Below, piece after piece: positions 50,888-58,956 of a DNA stretch of 64,000 nucleotides. The DNA comes from Streptomyces griseosporeus (GTDB lineage Bacteria > Actinomycetota > Actinomycetes > Streptomycetales > Streptomycetaceae), in contig NZ_BNBR01000008.1 in NCBI RefSeq assembly GCF_014656055.1, positions 354,316 through 418,315 on the forward strand, given 5' to 3'. The translations under genes were made by a program, and so were the position numbers. Positions within the stretch are counted from its first letter, which is position 1. Each line of letters begins with the position of its first letter. The notes under the pieces are model-generated. The model saw nothing but the letters and a program-made list of their open reading frames with translations. It had not been told where the DNA came from and ran no database searches.

Positions 50888-51648
50888 GCCGGCATCACGG
50901 CGGGTACGTCCCCGTCGGGCCCCTGATCGGCGGAGTCGCCGCGGGTGGCGGCGGCCGGTACGGCGGCTGCCTCGGCCGCGGCCTCCTCGCCGGCCTTGCG
51001 CTGCTCGTGGAAGGCGAGGATCTGCAGCTCGATGGAGAGGTCGACCTTGCGCACGTCGACGCCGTCGGGCACGGACAGCACGGTCGGCGCGAAGTTCAGG
51101 ATGGAGGTCACACCGGCGGCCACGAGCCGGTCGCAGACCTGCTGGGCGGCACCGGCGGGGGTGGCGATCACGCCGATGGACACGCCGTTGTCCTGGATGA
51201 TCTTCTCCAGGTCGTCGGTGTGCTGCACGGGGATCCCCGCGACCGGCTTGCCGGTCAGCGCCGGGTCGGCGTCTATCAGCGCGGCGACCCTAAAGCCGCG
51301 GGAGGCGAAGCCGCCGTAGTTGGCGAGGGCGGCGCCGAGGTTGCCGATACCGACGATCACAACCGGCCAGTCCTGGGTGAGCCCCAGTTCGCGGGAGATC
51401 TGGTAGACGAGATACTCGACGTCGTAGCCGACGCCCCGGGTCCCGTAGGAGCCGAGGTAGGAGAAGTCCTTGCGCAGCTTCGCGGAGTTGACCCCCGCCG
51501 CCGCCGCGAGCTCCTCGGAGGAGACCGTGGGGACCGAGCGCTCCGACAGCGCGGTCAGGGCTCGGAGGTACAGCGGAAGCCGGGCGACGGTGGCCTCGGG
51601 GATCCCTCGGCTACGGGTCGCCGGTCGGTGAGTTCGGCCAGTTGCCAC
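50884..51648 (-). CDS. rex: Redox-sensing transcriptional repressor Rex
   Basis: The 254-residue protein matches the known Streptomyces Rex sequence nearly throughout. It has a winged helix (LRKDFSYLGSYGTRGVGYDVEYLVYQI) and a Rossmann NAD(H) domain (VIVGIGNLGAALANYGGF). Rex binds DNA when NADH/NAD+ is low and releases it when NADH rises. The GTG at 51648 is chosen because homology starts VATGRTHRPATRSRGIP; AGGAG lies upstream. Its stop overlaps hemA (ATGA). A Rex site lies 77 bases upstream, implying autoregulation. Confidence 0.97.
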   Translation of the reverse strand: MATGRTHRPATRSRGIPEATVARLPLYLRALTALSERSVPTVSSEELAAAAGVNSAKLRKDFSYLGSYGTRGVGYDVEYLVYQISRELGLTQDWPVVIVGIGNLGAALANYGGFASRGFRVAALIDADPALTGKPVAGIPVQHTDDLEKIIQDNGVSIGVIATPAGAAQQVCDRLVAAGVTSILNFAPTVLSVPDGVDVRKVDLSIELQILAFHEQRKAGEEAAAEAAAVPAAATRGDSADQGPDGDVPAVMPA

Positions 51649-51724
51649 GGTGCTCCTGCGGGTAGAGCGGGGCTGCAGGCGGTCGTACGTCCCCAGACCG
51701 CCCCGTCGACAGCAGGCTATGTCT

Positions 51725-51742
51725 TTGTGAACGCGTGCACAA
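51725..51742. promoter_or_regulatory. Rex operator upstream of the rex-hemACD unit
   Basis: TTGTGAACGCGTGCACAA matches the Streptomyces Rex consensus TTGTGAANNNNTTCACAA with one change in the right arm (TGCACAA). It lies 77-94 bases before the rex start, as expected for the autoregulated rex-hemACD operon described in S. coelicolor. Confidence 0.9.
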
Positions 51743-51940
51743 AGATGGTGTCCGATTTGCCCGCCCAACGTGACCGGGCTCACGCGCCCCCGGCGCGCGG
51801 TTATGGAACCGGCGAAGGGGTGTGATCGTTCCTTTTCCGAAGGGGGCAAAGCCGCACACTCTCCTCTACGAAACCCGTACGCATCCCGCCCCCGAGACCA
51901 CAACGCCGTCGATCCTAAGCGACTTTCCGGCCACTTTGGA

Positions 51941-52258
51941 CTACTCGGTCAGTGCCGTGCGCAGCCGCTCCTCGTTCACCCGCCAGAAGGTGTGCTGCCG
52001 TCCGTCGATCAGCACGACGGGGATCTGTTCCCAGTACTGATCGTGGAGTTGGCGGTCCTCGGTGATGTCCTTCTGCTCCCAGGGGACACCGAGATCGGCG
52101 CACACCTTCTCGATGACGAGCTGTGCGTCATCACACAGATGGCAGCCGGGTTTGCGGATCAGGGTGACCAGGTGGTCGCACGGTGCGTTGGCCTTGGTGA
52201 CGGCGTCGGCCCCGGCTCCGGTGGCTCCGGGGGCCTTGCGACGGAAGAAGGGACTCAT
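51941..52258 (-). CDS. Glutaredoxin-like (thioredoxin-fold) protein
   Basis: The 105-residue protein has a redox CxxC in LIRKPGCHLCDDAQLVIEK, the glutaredoxin/DUF836 pattern, and IPVVLIDGRQHTFWRVNEERL. Relatives act in thiol redox or unknown reductive steps. The ATG at 52258 (MSPFFRRKAP) is preferred; an in-frame ATG at 52267 has no better ribosome site. It is divergent from the HAD phosphatase gene. Confidence 0.85.
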   Translation of the reverse strand: MSPFFRRKAPGATGAGADAVTKANAPCDHLVTLIRKPGCHLCDDAQLVIEKVCADLGVPWEQKDITEDRQLHDQYWEQIPVVLIDGRQHTFWRVNEERLRTALTE

Positions 52259-52373
52259 GTCGGCCATTCTCGCGCGGGCGCGCGCGTCCTTTAACGGACC
52301 GGCCGCGGAGAGTTCACACCCTTCGAACCTCTCCGCACCGGAAGCTCCGAACAAACTGGCTATGCTCACGGGC

Positions 52374-53273
52374 ATGGCCGCTCTCGGATGGCTCACCCCC
52401 CGTAGGCGCTCCGCCACGGCGCGGAGCGTGTTGGCTGGCGAGGCCTCGGCGGAGGCCGCACGCAAGTCGGTCCCCGAGGAACCGGAGTTCCCCGTCCTCG
52501 GTGACGACAAGGCAGCCGCGTTCTTCGATCTCGACAACACCGTGATGCAGGGCGCCGCGCTGTTCCACTTCGGCCGCGGCCTGTACAAGCGGAAGTTCTT
52601 CGAGACGCGCGAGCTGGTCCGGTTCGCCTGGCAGCAGGCGTGGTTCCGGCTGGCGGGCGTCGAGGACCCCGAGCACATGCAGGAGGCGCGGGACTCCGCG
52701 CTGTCCATCGTCAAGGGCCACCGCGTCTCCGAGCTGCAGTCGATCGGCGAGGAGATCTACGACGAGTACATGGCCGACCGGATCTGGCCCGGGACGCGGG
52801 CGCTGGCCCAGGCCCACCTGGACGCCGGCCAGAAGGTGTGGCTGGTCACCGCCGCGCCGGTGGAGATCGCGCAGGTCATCGCGCGGCGGCTGGGGCTGAC
52901 CGGGGCGCTGGGCACGGTCGCGGAGTCGGTCGACGGGGTGTACACGGGCAAGCTGGTCGGCGAGCCGCTGCACGGGCCGGCCAAGGCGGAGGCCGTGCGG
53001 GCGCTGGCGCTGGCGGAGGGGCTGGACCTGTCGCGGTGCGCGGCGTACAGCGACAGCCACAACGACATTCCGATGCTGTCGCTGGTGGGCCACCCGTACG
53101 CCATCAATCCGGACTCCAAGCTGCGCAAGCACGCGCGGAAGCTGGAGTGGCGGCTGCGCGACTACCGCACCGGGCGCAAGGCGGCGAAGGTGGGGATCCC
53201 CGCGGCGGCGGGCGTGGGGGCGGTGGCCGGCGGCACGGCGGCAGCCATCGCGCTGCACCGGCGCCGCCGGTAA
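52374..53273 (+). CDS. HAD-family (PSPase-like) phosphatase
   Basis: The 299-residue protein has the HAD motif I FFDLDNTVMQGA (nucleophile Asp in DLDNT), motif II VTAAP, and motif IV SDSHNDIPML. The layout matches actinobacterial HAD subfamily IB phosphatases related to phosphoserine phosphatase. A basic C-terminal tail with an Ala/Gly-rich hydrophobic segment may anchor it to the membrane. The ATG at 52374 is chosen; an ATG at 52362 is in frame. The substrate is unknown. Confidence 0.88.
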   Translation: MAALGWLTPRRRSATARSVLAGEASAEAARKSVPEEPEFPVLGDDKAAAFFDLDNTVMQGAALFHFGRGLYKRKFFETRELVRFAWQQAWFRLAGVEDPEHMQEARDSALSIVKGHRVSELQSIGEEIYDEYMADRIWPGTRALAQAHLDAGQKVWLVTAAPVEIAQVIARRLGLTGALGTVAESVDGVYTGKLVGEPLHGPAKAEAVRALALAEGLDLSRCAAYSDSHNDIPMLSLVGHPYAINPDSKLRKHARKLEWRLRDYRTGRKAAKVGIPAAAGVGAVAGGTAAAIALHRRRR

Positions 53274-53619
53274 CACCCACGTCCGTACTCACTTCCAGTC
53301 ACCGCCGCTCAAACCCGGCCAATCCAACGGTCGTACCCCTCCCCACCCCCGTCCAGTCCCCCCATTCCCACACGACCACAAGACGCCCCACTCCCACTCG
53401 AAACACGAAGCAATTCGATCAGCAACCGGTCAGACCCAGGCACCTGATCGAGCGTCAAACAGCCACACAAACGACGCAATCGATGATTTGAGCAACTCGG
53501 TGTAGCAGTGCCTGCACGAAGCGTTATTCTCCTCAGACGCAAACCGGTACCCCTCCGTCGCTACGACGGGTGAACGGTCCCGCACTGCACGTGATGGAAG
53601 CTCTGCCTCTGGGAGTCCC
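53274..53619. other. Non-coding region upstream of bldN
   Basis: These 346 bases hold no convincing gene. From about 53381 the sequence is clearly less GC-rich than the surroundings, as is usual for a regulated promoter region. An 8-base inverted repeat TCGATCAG/CTGATCGA with a 21-base spacer lies at 53415-53451. bldN promoters and a BldD site should be here, but I could not identify them reliably. Confidence 0.55.
53415..53451. promoter_or_regulatory. Inverted repeat TCGATCAG-N21-CTGATCGA upstream of bldN
   Basis: Perfect 8-base arms at 53415-53422 and 53444-53451. They lie about 170-205 bases before the bldN start, in an AT-richer stretch, so an operator role is possible. No match to the BldD consensus was recognised. 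Confidence 0.4.
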
Positions 53620-54405
53620 GTGTACCCACACGTCGGGGTTGACGCCTCGGGCCTGGCTACGCTGCGCGCAACGGTCGCGACGGTGCAAGAAATGCTGCGC
53701 GGCCTCGTCCCCACCGCGCACGCCGTCCCCGCCTTCGCCACCGCCACCCCCGTCGGCCCGTGCTACGCACTCGCCGACGGCGGCGCCGCCGTCGGCAGAC
53801 GGGGCCGCTCGGCGGGCACCGGCGCCGCCACGGCCCGCCGCCCGGCGGCCGACAGCGACAGCGCCCGCATGATGGACCTCGTGGAGCGCGCCCAGGCGGG
53901 CGAGGCCGACGCGTTCGGCCGGCTCTACGACCAGTACAGCGACACCGTCTACCGGTACATCTACTACCGGGTGGGAGGTAAGGCGACCGCCGAGGACCTG
54001 ACGAGCGAGACCTTTCTGCGCGCGCTCCGGCGCATCGGCACCTTCACCTGGCAGGGCCGCGACTTCGGCGCGTGGCTCGTCACCATCGCCCGCAACCTCG
54101 TCGCCGACCACTTCAAGTCCAGCCGCTTCCGCCTCGAGGTCACCACCGGCGAGATGCTCGACGCCAACGAGGTCGAGCGCTCCCCCGAGGAGTCCGTGCT
54201 GGAGTCCCTCTCCAACGCCGCCCTGCTGGACGCCGTACGCCGGCTCAACCCCCAGCAGCAGGAGTGCGTCACGCTCCGCTTCCTGCAGGGCCTGTCCGTC
54301 GCCGAGACCGCCCGCGTGATGGGCAAGAACGAGGGCGCGATCAAGACCCTCCAGTACCGGGCCGTCCGCACCCTCGCCCGGCTCCTGCCGGACGACGCCC
54401 GCTGA
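53620..54405 (+). CDS. bldN: RNA polymerase sigma factor BldN, with N-terminal pro-sequence
   Basis: BldN is the ECF-type sigma factor needed for aerial hyphae formation in Streptomyces. The 261-residue protein starts with a pro-sequence of about 86 residues (MYPHVGVDASGLATLRATV...). Sigma region 2 (about 88-155, including SDTVYRYIYYRVGGKATAEDLTSETFLRAL) and region 4 (about 205-255, VAETARVMGKNEGAIKTLQYRAVRTLARLL) follow. The GTG at 53620 has GGGAG four bases upstream. It contains no TTA codon. The next gene is its anti-sigma factor rsbN. Confidence 0.97.
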   Translation: MYPHVGVDASGLATLRATVATVQEMLRGLVPTAHAVPAFATATPVGPCYALADGGAAVGRRGRSAGTGAATARRPAADSDSARMMDLVERAQAGEADAFGRLYDQYSDTVYRYIYYRVGGKATAEDLTSETFLRALRRIGTFTWQGRDFGAWLVTIARNLVADHFKSSRFRLEVTTGEMLDANEVERSPEESVLESLSNAALLDAVRRLNPQQQECVTLRFLQGLSVAETARVMGKNEGAIKTLQYRAVRTLARLLPDDAR

Positions 54406-54482
54406 ACCACCCGCACGCTCCGCGACTGCCAACTTACGGTCCGTGAAAGACCGTTGACTTCCTCATCCGATCATCCGCCGTC

Positions 54483-54511
54483 CGTAACCCAAGTGCCGCG
54501 CCGCTCGTTGT
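54483..54511 (+). promoter_or_regulatory. Putative sigma-BldN promoter for rsbN
   Basis: CGTAAC (54483-54488) and CGTTGT (54506-54511) are separated by 17 bases and fit the sigma-BldN consensus I recall (CGTAAC -35, CGTTG -10). They lie about 130 bases before the rsbN start. The known self-regulation of rsbN by BldN supports the call. Confidence 0.7.
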
Positions 54512-54641
54512 GCGGGATGCAGGCTCCCTGTGGTCACGTCCAGGCCAATGCTGATCACTCGATCGTGTGAGAGCGGTCGTGGACGTGCACCCTCAGGACC
54601 CCCTGGGGAGCCGACCGTCATGACGAGAGGAGGTGCCGCCA

Positions 54642-55886
54642 GTGATCGCGAACGTATCGGCGCACCGGCGGGCGAACGCCTTCGCCCAGGCCCTGGAGGA
54701 GCAGTCCGATCGGGGCACGGCGGCCGAGCAGTCCGAAGGATCGGCACCGGCCCCAGCCGCCGAGGACCAGACCGAGCAGGGACGCCTTGTCGCCCTCGCC
54801 ACCGGTCTCGGTGCGCTGCCCAAGCCGGAGCTCGACCCTGAGGTCAAGGTCGTCCAGCGGGCCCAGCTCGTGGCCGCGTTCGAGGCCATGCTGCAGGAAG
54901 GCGCGCAAGGCGAGGCGGCAGACCCTTCGGTGCCCGAACAGCGGTCTTCCCGGGCCCGGGGCGCACACCGGGCGACCCCGCTCGGCAAGTTCCGCCCGCG
55001 GACGCGGCTCGCCAAGGGCCTCACCGCGGGCGGGCTCAGTGTCGGAGTCGCCGCGGGCGCCTTCGGCGGCGTCGCCGCGGCCAGCTCCGACGCCCTGCCC
55101 GGCGACTCGCTCTACGGCCTGAAGCGCGGCATCGAGGACTTCAAGCTCAACTACCTGTCCGACAACGACGACGAGCGCGGCCGTTCCTACCTCGACCAGG
55201 CCTCCACCCGGCTGAACGAGGCCCGCCGGCTGATGGAGCGCGGCCGCGGCGGCCAGCTCGACCACGAGTCCCTGGGCGAGATCCGCCGCGCCCTGTCCGG
55301 GATGACCCACGACGCCTCCGAGGGCCACCGGCTGCTGCACGCGGCCTACGAGCGCGATCCGGACTCCCTGGGCCCCATCCAGGCACTGTCCGCGTTCTCG
55401 CGCTCCCACCGCGAGGCCTGGGGCGCGCTGCGCGAGAAGCTGCCCGTGCAGCTCGGCGACGTCAGTGAGCAGGTGTCGTCGGTGTTCGACGCCATAGACG
55501 AAGAGGTCGCCCCGCTGCAGTCCCTGCTGCCGCAGCCGCCCGCCCGGGGCGGCGGCGACAGCAGCCGGCAGAGCGGCCCCGGGGCCACCCACAGCGGCAC
55601 GTCCGACCCGGGCCGGCACTCCGCCGCGCCCAGCACCGGCAGCGGCTCCGCAGGCGGCAGCCACCCCGGCAGCCACAGCCCGAGCAGCACCGCCGACGGC
55701 TCCACCGGCCAGGACGACGGACTGCTCGGCGGCAACACCGGCGGCCTGCTCGAACCACCGCAGCAGGACCCGGGCACCACGCCGCTGCCCAGTGGTGTGC
55801 CCACCACCGAGCCGGACGTCACCCTGCCGCCGCTGCTCCCCGGCCTGCTGCCCGGCCTCGGCATCGACGGCCAGGACGCCGAGTAA
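54642..55886 (+). CDS. rsbN: Anti-sigma factor RsbN for BldN
   Basis: The 414-residue membrane protein has an N-terminal anti-sigma domain in the cytoplasm (residues 1-100, with GALPKPELDPEVKVVQRAQLVAAFEAM). One TM helix (about 126-147) and an outer DUF5667-like helical domain (LNYLSDNDDERGRSYLDQASTRLNEARRLMERG) follow. The C-terminal tail is low-complexity Ser/Gly/Pro. It would hold BldN until a developmental signal releases it. AGGAGG lies seven bases before the GTG at 54642. Confidence 0.95.
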   Translation: MIANVSAHRRANAFAQALEEQSDRGTAAEQSEGSAPAPAAEDQTEQGRLVALATGLGALPKPELDPEVKVVQRAQLVAAFEAMLQEGAQGEAADPSVPEQRSSRARGAHRATPLGKFRPRTRLAKGLTAGGLSVGVAAGAFGGVAAASSDALPGDSLYGLKRGIEDFKLNYLSDNDDERGRSYLDQASTRLNEARRLMERGRGGQLDHESLGEIRRALSGMTHDASEGHRLLHAAYERDPDSLGPIQALSAFSRSHREAWGALREKLPVQLGDVSEQVSSVFDAIDEEVAPLQSLLPQPPARGGGDSSRQSGPGATHSGTSDPGRHSAAPSTGSGSAGGSHPGSHSPSSTADGSTGQDDGLLGGNTGGLLEPPQQDPGTTPLPSGVPTTEPDVTLPPLLPGLLPGLGIDGQDAE

Positions 55887-55913
55887 CACCGGCCGAGACG
55901 GCCGACCCGGTCC

Positions 55914-55965
55914 GGTACGACGACGGGGGCGCTCCTCCTGCGAGGGGCGCCCCCGTCGTCGTACC
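55914..55965. terminator. Strong bidirectional terminator after rsbN
   Basis: A perfect 19-base stem (GGTACGACGACGGGGGCGC with its complement) encloses a 14-base loop (55933-55946). It lies between convergent rsbN and the acyltransferase gene. Confidence 0.88.
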
Positions 55966-55975
55966 GCCGAAGACG

Positions 55976-57061
55976 TCAGAAGAACACCGAGCGGCGCTGC
56001 ACCAGCAGCTTGTACAGCGTGTGCTGGATCTGCTCGCGCACCTGGTCGGTCAGGTTGAACATCAGCATCGGGTCCTCCGCCGCCTCCGGCGGATAACCGT
56101 CCGTCAGGATCGGCTCGCCGAACTGGATCGTCCACTTCGTCGGCAGCGGGATCGCGCCCAGCGGGCCCAGCCACGGGAAGGTCGGCGTCAGCGGGAAGTA
56201 CGGGAAGCCGAGGACGCGGGCGAGGGTCTTGGCGTTGCCGATCATCGGGTAGATCTCCTCCGCCCCGACGATCGAGCAGGGCACGATCGGCGCGCCCTGC
56301 CGCAGCGCCGTTGAGACGAAACCGCCCCGGCCGAACCGCTGGAGCTTGTACCGCTCCGAGAACGGCTTGCCGATGCCCTTGAAGCCCTCCGGCATCACCC
56401 CGACCAGCTCGCCCTGCGCGAGCAGCCGCTCGGCGTCCTCCGCGCAGGCCAGCGTGTGGCCGAGCTTGCGGGCCAGCTCGTTGACGACCGGCAGCACGAA
56501 CACCAGGTCCGCGGCAAGGAGGCGGAGATGCCGGCCGGCCGGGTGGTGGTCGTGGACCGCCACCTGCATCATCAGGCCGTCCAGCGGCAGCGTCCCCGAG
56601 TGGTTGGCGACGATCAGCGCCCCGCCCTCGGCCGGGATGTTCTCGACGCCCTTCACCTCCACCCGGAAGTACTTCTCGTACAGCGGGCGCAGCAGCGACA
56701 TCAGGACCTGGTCGGTCAGCTCCTCGTCGTAGCCGAAGTCGTCGACGTCGTAGTCCCCGGTGAGGCGGCGGCGCAGGAAGGCCAGGCCGCTCGCGAGGCG
56801 CCGCTCCAGGCCGCCGTCGCCCGTTCGGGCAGGGCCGGTCTCCTCGGGGGGCTCAGGGGTCACAGGGACATCATGCTGTGCGGCGGCCGTACCGGGCAGG
56901 GGCTGGACGTCACCGGCCGTCCCGGCCTCACGGACCTCGCGTACGGGGACGGGCTCGCCGTTCCTGCGCCGGCCGGCCGCGCCCCGGCGGCGCGGCGGGC
57001 GCTGCACGGCGCCCCCGCGGGACCGGTCGTCGTCGAACGGAATGACCTTGGCATCCGCCAT
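55976..57061 (-). CDS. Lysophospholipid acyltransferase-family protein
   Basis: The 361-residue protein has an acyltransferase domain in its C-terminal two thirds: VANHSGTLPLDGLM as the NHxxxxD-like block (with six rather than four residues between His and Asp), LVGVMPEGFKGIGKP, and VPCSIVGAEEIYP. The N-terminal 110 residues are charged and Pro/Arg-rich. It may acylate lysophosphatidate or a related lipid at the membrane. Thirteen bases separate it from the epimerase gene upstream, so they form one operon. Confidence 0.85.
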   Translation of the reverse strand: MADAKVIPFDDDRSRGGAVQRPPRRRGAAGRRRNGEPVPVREVREAGTAGDVQPLPGTAAAQHDVPVTPEPPEETGPARTGDGGLERRLASGLAFLRRRLTGDYDVDDFGYDEELTDQVLMSLLRPLYEKYFRVEVKGVENIPAEGGALIVANHSGTLPLDGLMMQVAVHDHHPAGRHLRLLAADLVFVLPVVNELARKLGHTLACAEDAERLLAQGELVGVMPEGFKGIGKPFSERYKLQRFGRGGFVSTALRQGAPIVPCSIVGAEEIYPMIGNAKTLARVLGFPYFPLTPTFPWLGPLGAIPLPTKWTIQFGEPILTDGYPPEAAEDPMLMFNLTDQVREQIQHTLYKLLVQRRSVFF

Positions 57062-57074
57062 CGTGCTGCGCTCC

Positions 57075-58136
57075 TCAGTTGGCGCTCTGCGTCGGGGGGT
57101 GGCCGCCGCCCGCGAGGGGCAGCGCGGCGATCCGGTCGACGGCCCCCGCAAGGGCCTCGGGGGGCAGGAGGCCCGGCCCCCGGCTGCGCACGAAGTCCGC
57201 GAACGTTTCTGCTGTCGTGTACTTCGGCTTGAATCCCAGCGTCTCGCGCATCTGCGTGGTGTCCACGACCCGGCCGTGGGTGAGCAGCCGGATCTGTTCG
57301 GGCGAGAAGTCCGTCATGCCCAGCGTACGCACCAGGGAGCCCGCCCAGGTCACGGCCGGCAGCGGCAGCGGCACGGTGGGACGGCCGAGCCTGCGGGAGC
57401 ACTGGGACAGCAGCAGGACGCCGTCACCGGCGATGTTGAAGGTGCCGCTGTTGAGCGTGCCCCGCTCCGGCTCGTGGGAGGCGATGCGCAGCACCTCGAT
57501 CACGTCGTCCTCGTGGACGAACTGCAGCCGCGGGTCGTAGCCGAACACGGTCGGCAGGACCGGCAGCGCGAAGTACGAGGCGAGCGGGGTGTCGGCGCTC
57601 GGGCCGAGGATGTTGGCGAACCGCAGCACGCACACCGCCACGTCCGGCCGCCGGCGCGCGAAGCCCCGGACGTACCCCTCGACCTCCACGATGTCCTTGG
57701 CGAAGCCGCCGCTGGGCAGCGACTTGGGCGGGGTCGTCTCGGTGAACACGGCCGGGTCGCGGGGCGCGGAGCCGTAGACGTTGGTGGAGGACTTCACCAC
57801 GAGCCGCTTCACGGTCGGCGACTTCTGGCAGGCACCGAGCAGCTGCATGGTGCCGATGACGTTGGTCTCCTTCACCGTGGTACGGCTGCCGCTGCCGAGC
57901 GCGGTGGCGGTGACGTCCATGTGGACGACCGTGTCGGCGCCCGTCTCGGCGAGGACCCGGCCGATGGTCGGCTGCCGGATGTCGGCCCGGACGAAGTCGG
58001 CGCCGCCCAGGTGGTGCTCGGGCGGGACCGCGTCCACCGCGATCACCCGGTCGACCTGCGGATCACGCTGGATGCGCCGGACGAACCGGCCTCCCAGCGG
58101 ACGGGCCACTCCGGTGACGAGCACGACCTTTCCCAA
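57075..58136 (-). CDS. NAD-dependent epimerase/dehydratase
   Basis: The 353-residue extended SDR starts VVLVTGVARPLGGRFVRRI, an atypical glycine motif, with SSTNVYGSAPRDPAVFTE and a GGFAKDIVEVEGYV segment around the YxxxK position. Family relatives convert nucleotide sugars or act on other hydroxyl or ketone groups. The start is TTG at 58136, with GAAGGAAGG upstream. It is followed by the acyltransferase gene. The function could be in cell-envelope lipid or sugar metabolism. Confidence 0.87.
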   Translation of the reverse strand: MGKVVLVTGVARPLGGRFVRRIQRDPQVDRVIAVDAVPPEHHLGGADFVRADIRQPTIGRVLAETGADTVVHMDVTATALGSGSRTTVKETNVIGTMQLLGACQKSPTVKRLVVKSSTNVYGSAPRDPAVFTETTPPKSLPSGGFAKDIVEVEGYVRGFARRRPDVAVCVLRFANILGPSADTPLASYFALPVLPTVFGYDPRLQFVHEDDVIEVLRIASHEPERGTLNSGTFNIAGDGVLLLSQCSRRLGRPTVPLPLPAVTWAGSLVRTLGMTDFSPEQIRLLTHGRVVDTTQMRETLGFKPKYTTAETFADFVRSRGPGLLPPEALAGAVDRIAALPLAGGGHPPTQSAN

Positions 58137-58307
58137 GATCAGCGCCTTCCTTCCCGAACTCCGTACCGACCCGCGTTCCCCTGTGCGGCCAACTTAGCGG
58201 GTCGACGTTGCGCTGTGATGTCCACCCGATGCGCGAAGTGACGGAAACGGCCGAGAAACAGCCGACAGGCGGACACGCACAGGCCCGTCGACGGGGTGCG
58301 GACATGA

Positions 58308-58343
58308 CTGCGGCCCCCCACCTGGTGTGGTGGGGGGCCGCAG
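58308..58343 (-). terminator. Terminator hairpin after the bS22 gene
   Basis: A perfect 15-base stem (CTGCGGCCCCCCACC with GGTGGGGGGCCGCAG) and a six-base loop lie 20 bases downstream of the bS22 stop on the minus strand. There is no T-run. Confidence 0.85.
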
Positions 58344-58362
58344 AACACGCGCTGAGGCGTGC

Positions 58363-58461
58363 TTACTTCTTGTTGCGCCGCTGAACGCGCGTGCGCTTGA
58401 GCAGCTTGCGGTGCTTCTTCTTGGCCATCCGCTTGCGCCGCTTCTTGATAACAGAGCCCAC
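58363..58461 (-). CDS. Actinobacterial 30S ribosomal protein bS22
   Basis: This tiny gene encodes 32 residues, almost half of them Lys or Arg (GSVIKKRRKRMAKKKHRKLL, then KRTRVQRRNKK). It matches the bS22 protein (AURKAIP1/COX24 domain) found on mycobacterial 30S subunits. The GTG at 58461 is the start; GAGGG lies upstream. It sits directly next to a bdtA-like HTH gene, an order also seen in mycobacteria. It is too short for standard gene finders and is often missed. Confidence 0.88.
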   Translation of the reverse strand: MGSVIKKRRKRMAKKKHRKLLKRTRVQRRNKK

Positions 58462-58617
58462 GACTACCCTCGCTCACTTCTCATCACTCGGTGTTTGGGC
58501 GCCATGGGCCCACACGACCTACGAGGGGCTAGCCTACCCAACCGAGCGCTGAGGTCGTAATCGAGGGGGTCCGGGGAGACCGGACGTGCCCTGTTCTGAT
58601 CGATCTCCCCCGGTCGC

Positions 58618-58827
58618 TCAGGCTGTTTCCACCCCCACATAGCTCTCGCGGAGGTACTCGTGAACCGCGTTCTCGGGGACACGGAAGGACCGCCCCACCC
58701 TGATCGCGGGCAGATGACCGCTGTGCACCAACCGGTACACGGTCATCTTCGACACTCGCATCACCGAGGCGACCTCCGCCACGGTAAGGAACTGAACCTC
58801 GCTCAGAGGCCTCTGGTCTGCAGCCAT
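58618..58827 (-). CDS. bdtA: BdtA-like small excisionase-fold DNA-binding protein
   Basis: The 69-residue protein has a single excisionase-type winged HTH: LTVAEVASVMRVSKMTVYRLVHSGHLPAIRVGRSFRVPENAV. It matches the conserved Streptomyces protein I know as BdtA, a target of BldD, near bldN in S. coelicolor. It is not BldC, whose sequence differs. The ATG at 58827 is chosen over upstream codons. A GGAGTGAGCAC sequence at 58896-58906 resembles one half of a BldD site, but this is weak. Confidence 0.82.
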   Translation of the reverse strand: MAADQRPLSEVQFLTVAEVASVMRVSKMTVYRLVHSGHLPAIRVGRSFRVPENAVHEYLRESYVGVETA

Positions 58828-58956
58828 GACACACCTGAACCTTCCGCACTCGACGGCCACCGGCTTCCCCTTCCGGTGACTCTTCGTCGCTGCGTGCTCA
58901 CTCCCCAGACTAGGGGCGGGTGATGCGAGTGGGGAAGAGGTGCACCCATCGGCGGC

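Noticed and set aside
53570..53872. 100-codon frame overlapping the start of bldN
   Set aside because: It is out of frame with the BldN protein, whose N-terminal sequence I recognise.
58618..58827. BldC or a prophage excisionase
   Set aside because: The sequence differs from BldC, and the gene lies in a conserved chromosomal neighbourhood without integrase or attachment sites.
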